Assembly: GCF_000425725.1 (NCBI RefSeq)
Contig: NZ_KE384441.1
Coordinates: forward strand, 1-34,889
Direction: 5' to 3'
From: Halomonas halocynthiae DSM 14573
GTDB taxonomy: Bacteria > Pseudomonadota > Gammaproteobacteria > Pseudomonadales > Halomonadaceae
Length of the DNA: 34,889 nucleotides
The notes below the pieces were generated by a model, which did not search any database, had not been told where the DNA came from, and saw only the letters and a program-made list of their open reading frames with translations. The position numbers and the translations under genes are program-made. This document shows, piece by piece, positions 33,290 to 34,889 of the stretch; the first letter of the stretch is position 1, and every line of letters begins with the position of its first letter.

Positions 33290-34828
33290 ATGTCTCATCA
33301 GGATTCTTCACAGCACGATGAAAACCATCTGATTGCAGAGCGTCGAGCCAAGCTTGCCGAACGCCGCAAAAGCGCTGAAAGCGAAGGTGGTAGCGCCTTC
33401 CCCAATGACTTTCGTCGTGACAGTCTAGCCGCTGAGCTGCATGCTGAGTTGGGGGATAAGGATAAATCAGCGCTTGAGGCGTTGGCGCGTTCTGCTGCCG
33501 TGGCTGGGCGCATCATGCGCAAACGCGGCCCTTTTATCGTGATCCAGGATGTGTCTGGACAGATCCAGCTGTATGTGGATAAAAAAGGCCTGCCTGAGGC
33601 TGTGCTGGGTGATATCAAAGGCTGGGATATTGGCGATATCGTCGCTGCGCGTGGCCCAGTGCATAAATCGGGCAAGGGCGACTTGTATGTGATGATGGAA
33701 GAGGCGCAGCTGCTAACCAAGAGCCTGAGGCCATTGCCTGACAAGTTTCACGGACTGACGGATATGGAAGCCCGTTATCGTCAGCGGTATGTAGATTTGA
33801 TCATGAACCCTGAGTCTCGCCAGGTCTTCGAGACGCGGGCCAAAGTGGTCAGCGCCATGCGTCGCTTCTTTGAAGGGCGTGGTTTCATGGAAGTCGAAAC
33901 ACCCATGCTGCAGCAGATTCCGGGTGGTGCAACGGCGCGTCCTTTCGTGACGCACCATAACGCCCTAGATTTGGATATGTACCTGCGTATTGCCCCAGAG
34001 CTGTATCTCAAGCGCTTAGTAGTGGGCGGTTTCGAGCGGGTGTTTGAAATTAACCGTAACTTCCGTAACGAAGGGCTGTCTACGCGACATAACCCCGAGT
34101 TCACCATGATTGAGTTCTATCAGGCCTATGCAGACTATAACGACCTGATGGACCTGACCGAAGAGATGCTGCGCAGCATCGCCACGGACGTGCTGGGCAG
34201 CCCGCTGGTGACGAATACGCGGCGTGATGCTCAGGGTGAGGTGGTTGAAACCATCGAATATGACTTTGGCAAATCCTTCGCGCGCATGAGTGTGTTCAAC
34301 GCCATTGTCGAGTACAACCCAGGCATCGACGATGTCGCGCTGTCTGATGATGTGGCTGCCCGTGAGATTGCCCGCGGGCTTGGCATCACGGTGAAAGATA
34401 GCTGGGGTCTGGGCCGAGTGCAGATGGAAATCTTTGAAGAGACCGTTGAGCACCTGCTGGAGCAGCCGACGTTTATCACTGACTACCCCACTGAAGTCAG
34501 CCCTCTGTCGCGGCGTAAAGATAGTGATCCCTTCGTCACCGAGCGTTTCGAGTTCTTCGTCGGTGGCCGAGAGCTCGCCAATGGCTTCTCTGAGCTTAAC
34601 GATGCTGAAGATCAGGCTGATCGTTTTGCTGAGCAAGTGGCTGAAAAAGACGCTGGCGATATGGAAGCCATGTACTTCGACGCCGACTATGTGCGCGCCT
34701 TGGAAGTGGGTATGCCACCTACCGCTGGTGAAGGCATCGGTATTGATCGGCTGGTGATGCTGTTCACTGACAGCTCCTCGATCCGCGACGTACTGCTATT
34801 TCCCGCCATGAGGCCTGAAGCCGAGTGA
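33290..34828 (+). CDS. lysS: Lysyl-tRNA synthetase (class II)
   Basis: LysS charges tRNA-Lys. It has 512 residues: an N-terminal anticodon-binding OB-fold (about 70-160, [26 protein letters not shown]) and a class II catalytic core. The core shows motif 1 ([21 protein letters not shown]), motif 2 ([23 protein letters not shown]) and motif 3 ([27 protein letters not shown]). It starts 69 nt after prfB and is probably co-transcribed. The 61 bp after its stop, up to the window edge, show nothing recognisable. Confidence 0.97.
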   Translation: MSHQDSSQHDENHLIAERRAKLAERRKSAESEGGSAFPNDFRRDSLAAELHAELGDKDKSALEALARSAAVAGRIMRKRGPFIVIQDVSGQIQLYVDKKGLPEAVLGDIKGWDIGDIVAARGPVHKSGKGDLYVMMEEAQLLTKSLRPLPDKFHGLTDMEARYRQRYVDLIMNPESRQVFETRAKVVSAMRRFFEGRGFMEVETPMLQQIPGGATARPFVTHHNALDLDMYLRIAPELYLKRLVVGGFERVFEINRNFRNEGLSTRHNPEFTMIEFYQAYADYNDLMDLTEEMLRSIATDVLGSPLVTNTRRDAQGEVVETIEYDFGKSFARMSVFNAIVEYNPGIDDVALSDDVAAREIARGLGITVKDSWGLGRVQMEIFEETVEHLLEQPTFITDYPTEVSPLSRRKDSDPFVTERFEFFVGGRELANGFSELNDAEDQADRFAEQVAEKDAGDMEAMYFDADYVRALEVGMPPTAGEGIGIDRLVMLFTDSSSIRDVLLFPAMRPEAE

Positions 34829-34889
34829 GCAACCAGTAGTTGAGTCACAGGCCGCAGCTAGGGTGTGTCCTGCAGTCTTCTGTGCTGTT

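Overview
The window looks like a chromosomal segment of a gammaproteobacterium of the Halomonas type (Halomonadaceae), judged from protein content and gene order only. Supporting signs are: crc between rph and pyrE, as in Pseudomonas; hom and thrC following xerD-dsbC; ffh beside the CcsA-like ypjD and the CorB-like gene; moderately GC-rich coding DNA; and acidic proteins. Most of the window is conserved housekeeping sequence with short accessory stretches between the blocks.

Layout. 1-413 is the 3' end of a catechol 1,2-dioxygenase gene, cut by the window edge. 414-2012 is an AT-rich accessory stretch with a TauD/TfdA-type dioxygenase and a broken IS3-family remnant. 2042-8054 carries yicC (-), rph (+), crc (-), pyrE (+), trmL (+) and rep (+): RNA processing, catabolite control, pyrimidine synthesis, tRNA modification and replication-fork helicase. 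8238-8912 is a periplasmic cytochrome c with a long Ala/Glu/Pro repeat tail. 9133-9209 is tRNA-Arg(CCG) with its terminator. 9297-12864 (-) holds an M16 (pitrilysin-type) protease and a SRAP-family protein whose whole active site is replaced. 13011-14314 is a coupled tetR-plsC pair. 14328-16469 (-) holds corB-like and ypjD/ccsA-like membrane proteins, divergent from ffh. 16748-20619 is ffh, rpsP, rimM, trmD, rplS, the classical translation and secretion cluster, ending in a good terminator. 20740-27011 is xerD, dsbC, hom, thrC, recJ. 27018-30126 (-) is a compact copper-export operon: MerR-type regulator, CopA ATPase and a 34-residue membrane peptide, each overlapping the next by 4 nt, behind a MerR-type promoter with a 20-nt spacer. 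30434-31768 is a FadL-type outer-membrane channel. 31769-32124 is a non-coding gap with a REP-like repeat pair and a terminator. 32125-34828 is prfB, with the programmed +1 frameshift, and lysS.

The least ordinary features are the SRAP protein lacking Cys2, Asn, Glu and His of the active site; the tiny third gene of the copper operon together with a regulator whose cysteines do not fit CueR; the Crc protein, which has lost nuclease residues; and the repeat pair upstream of prfB. I see no CRISPR array, prophage or clear novel multi-gene defence system. All calls rest on reading the sequence and on remembered family features; no searches were run.
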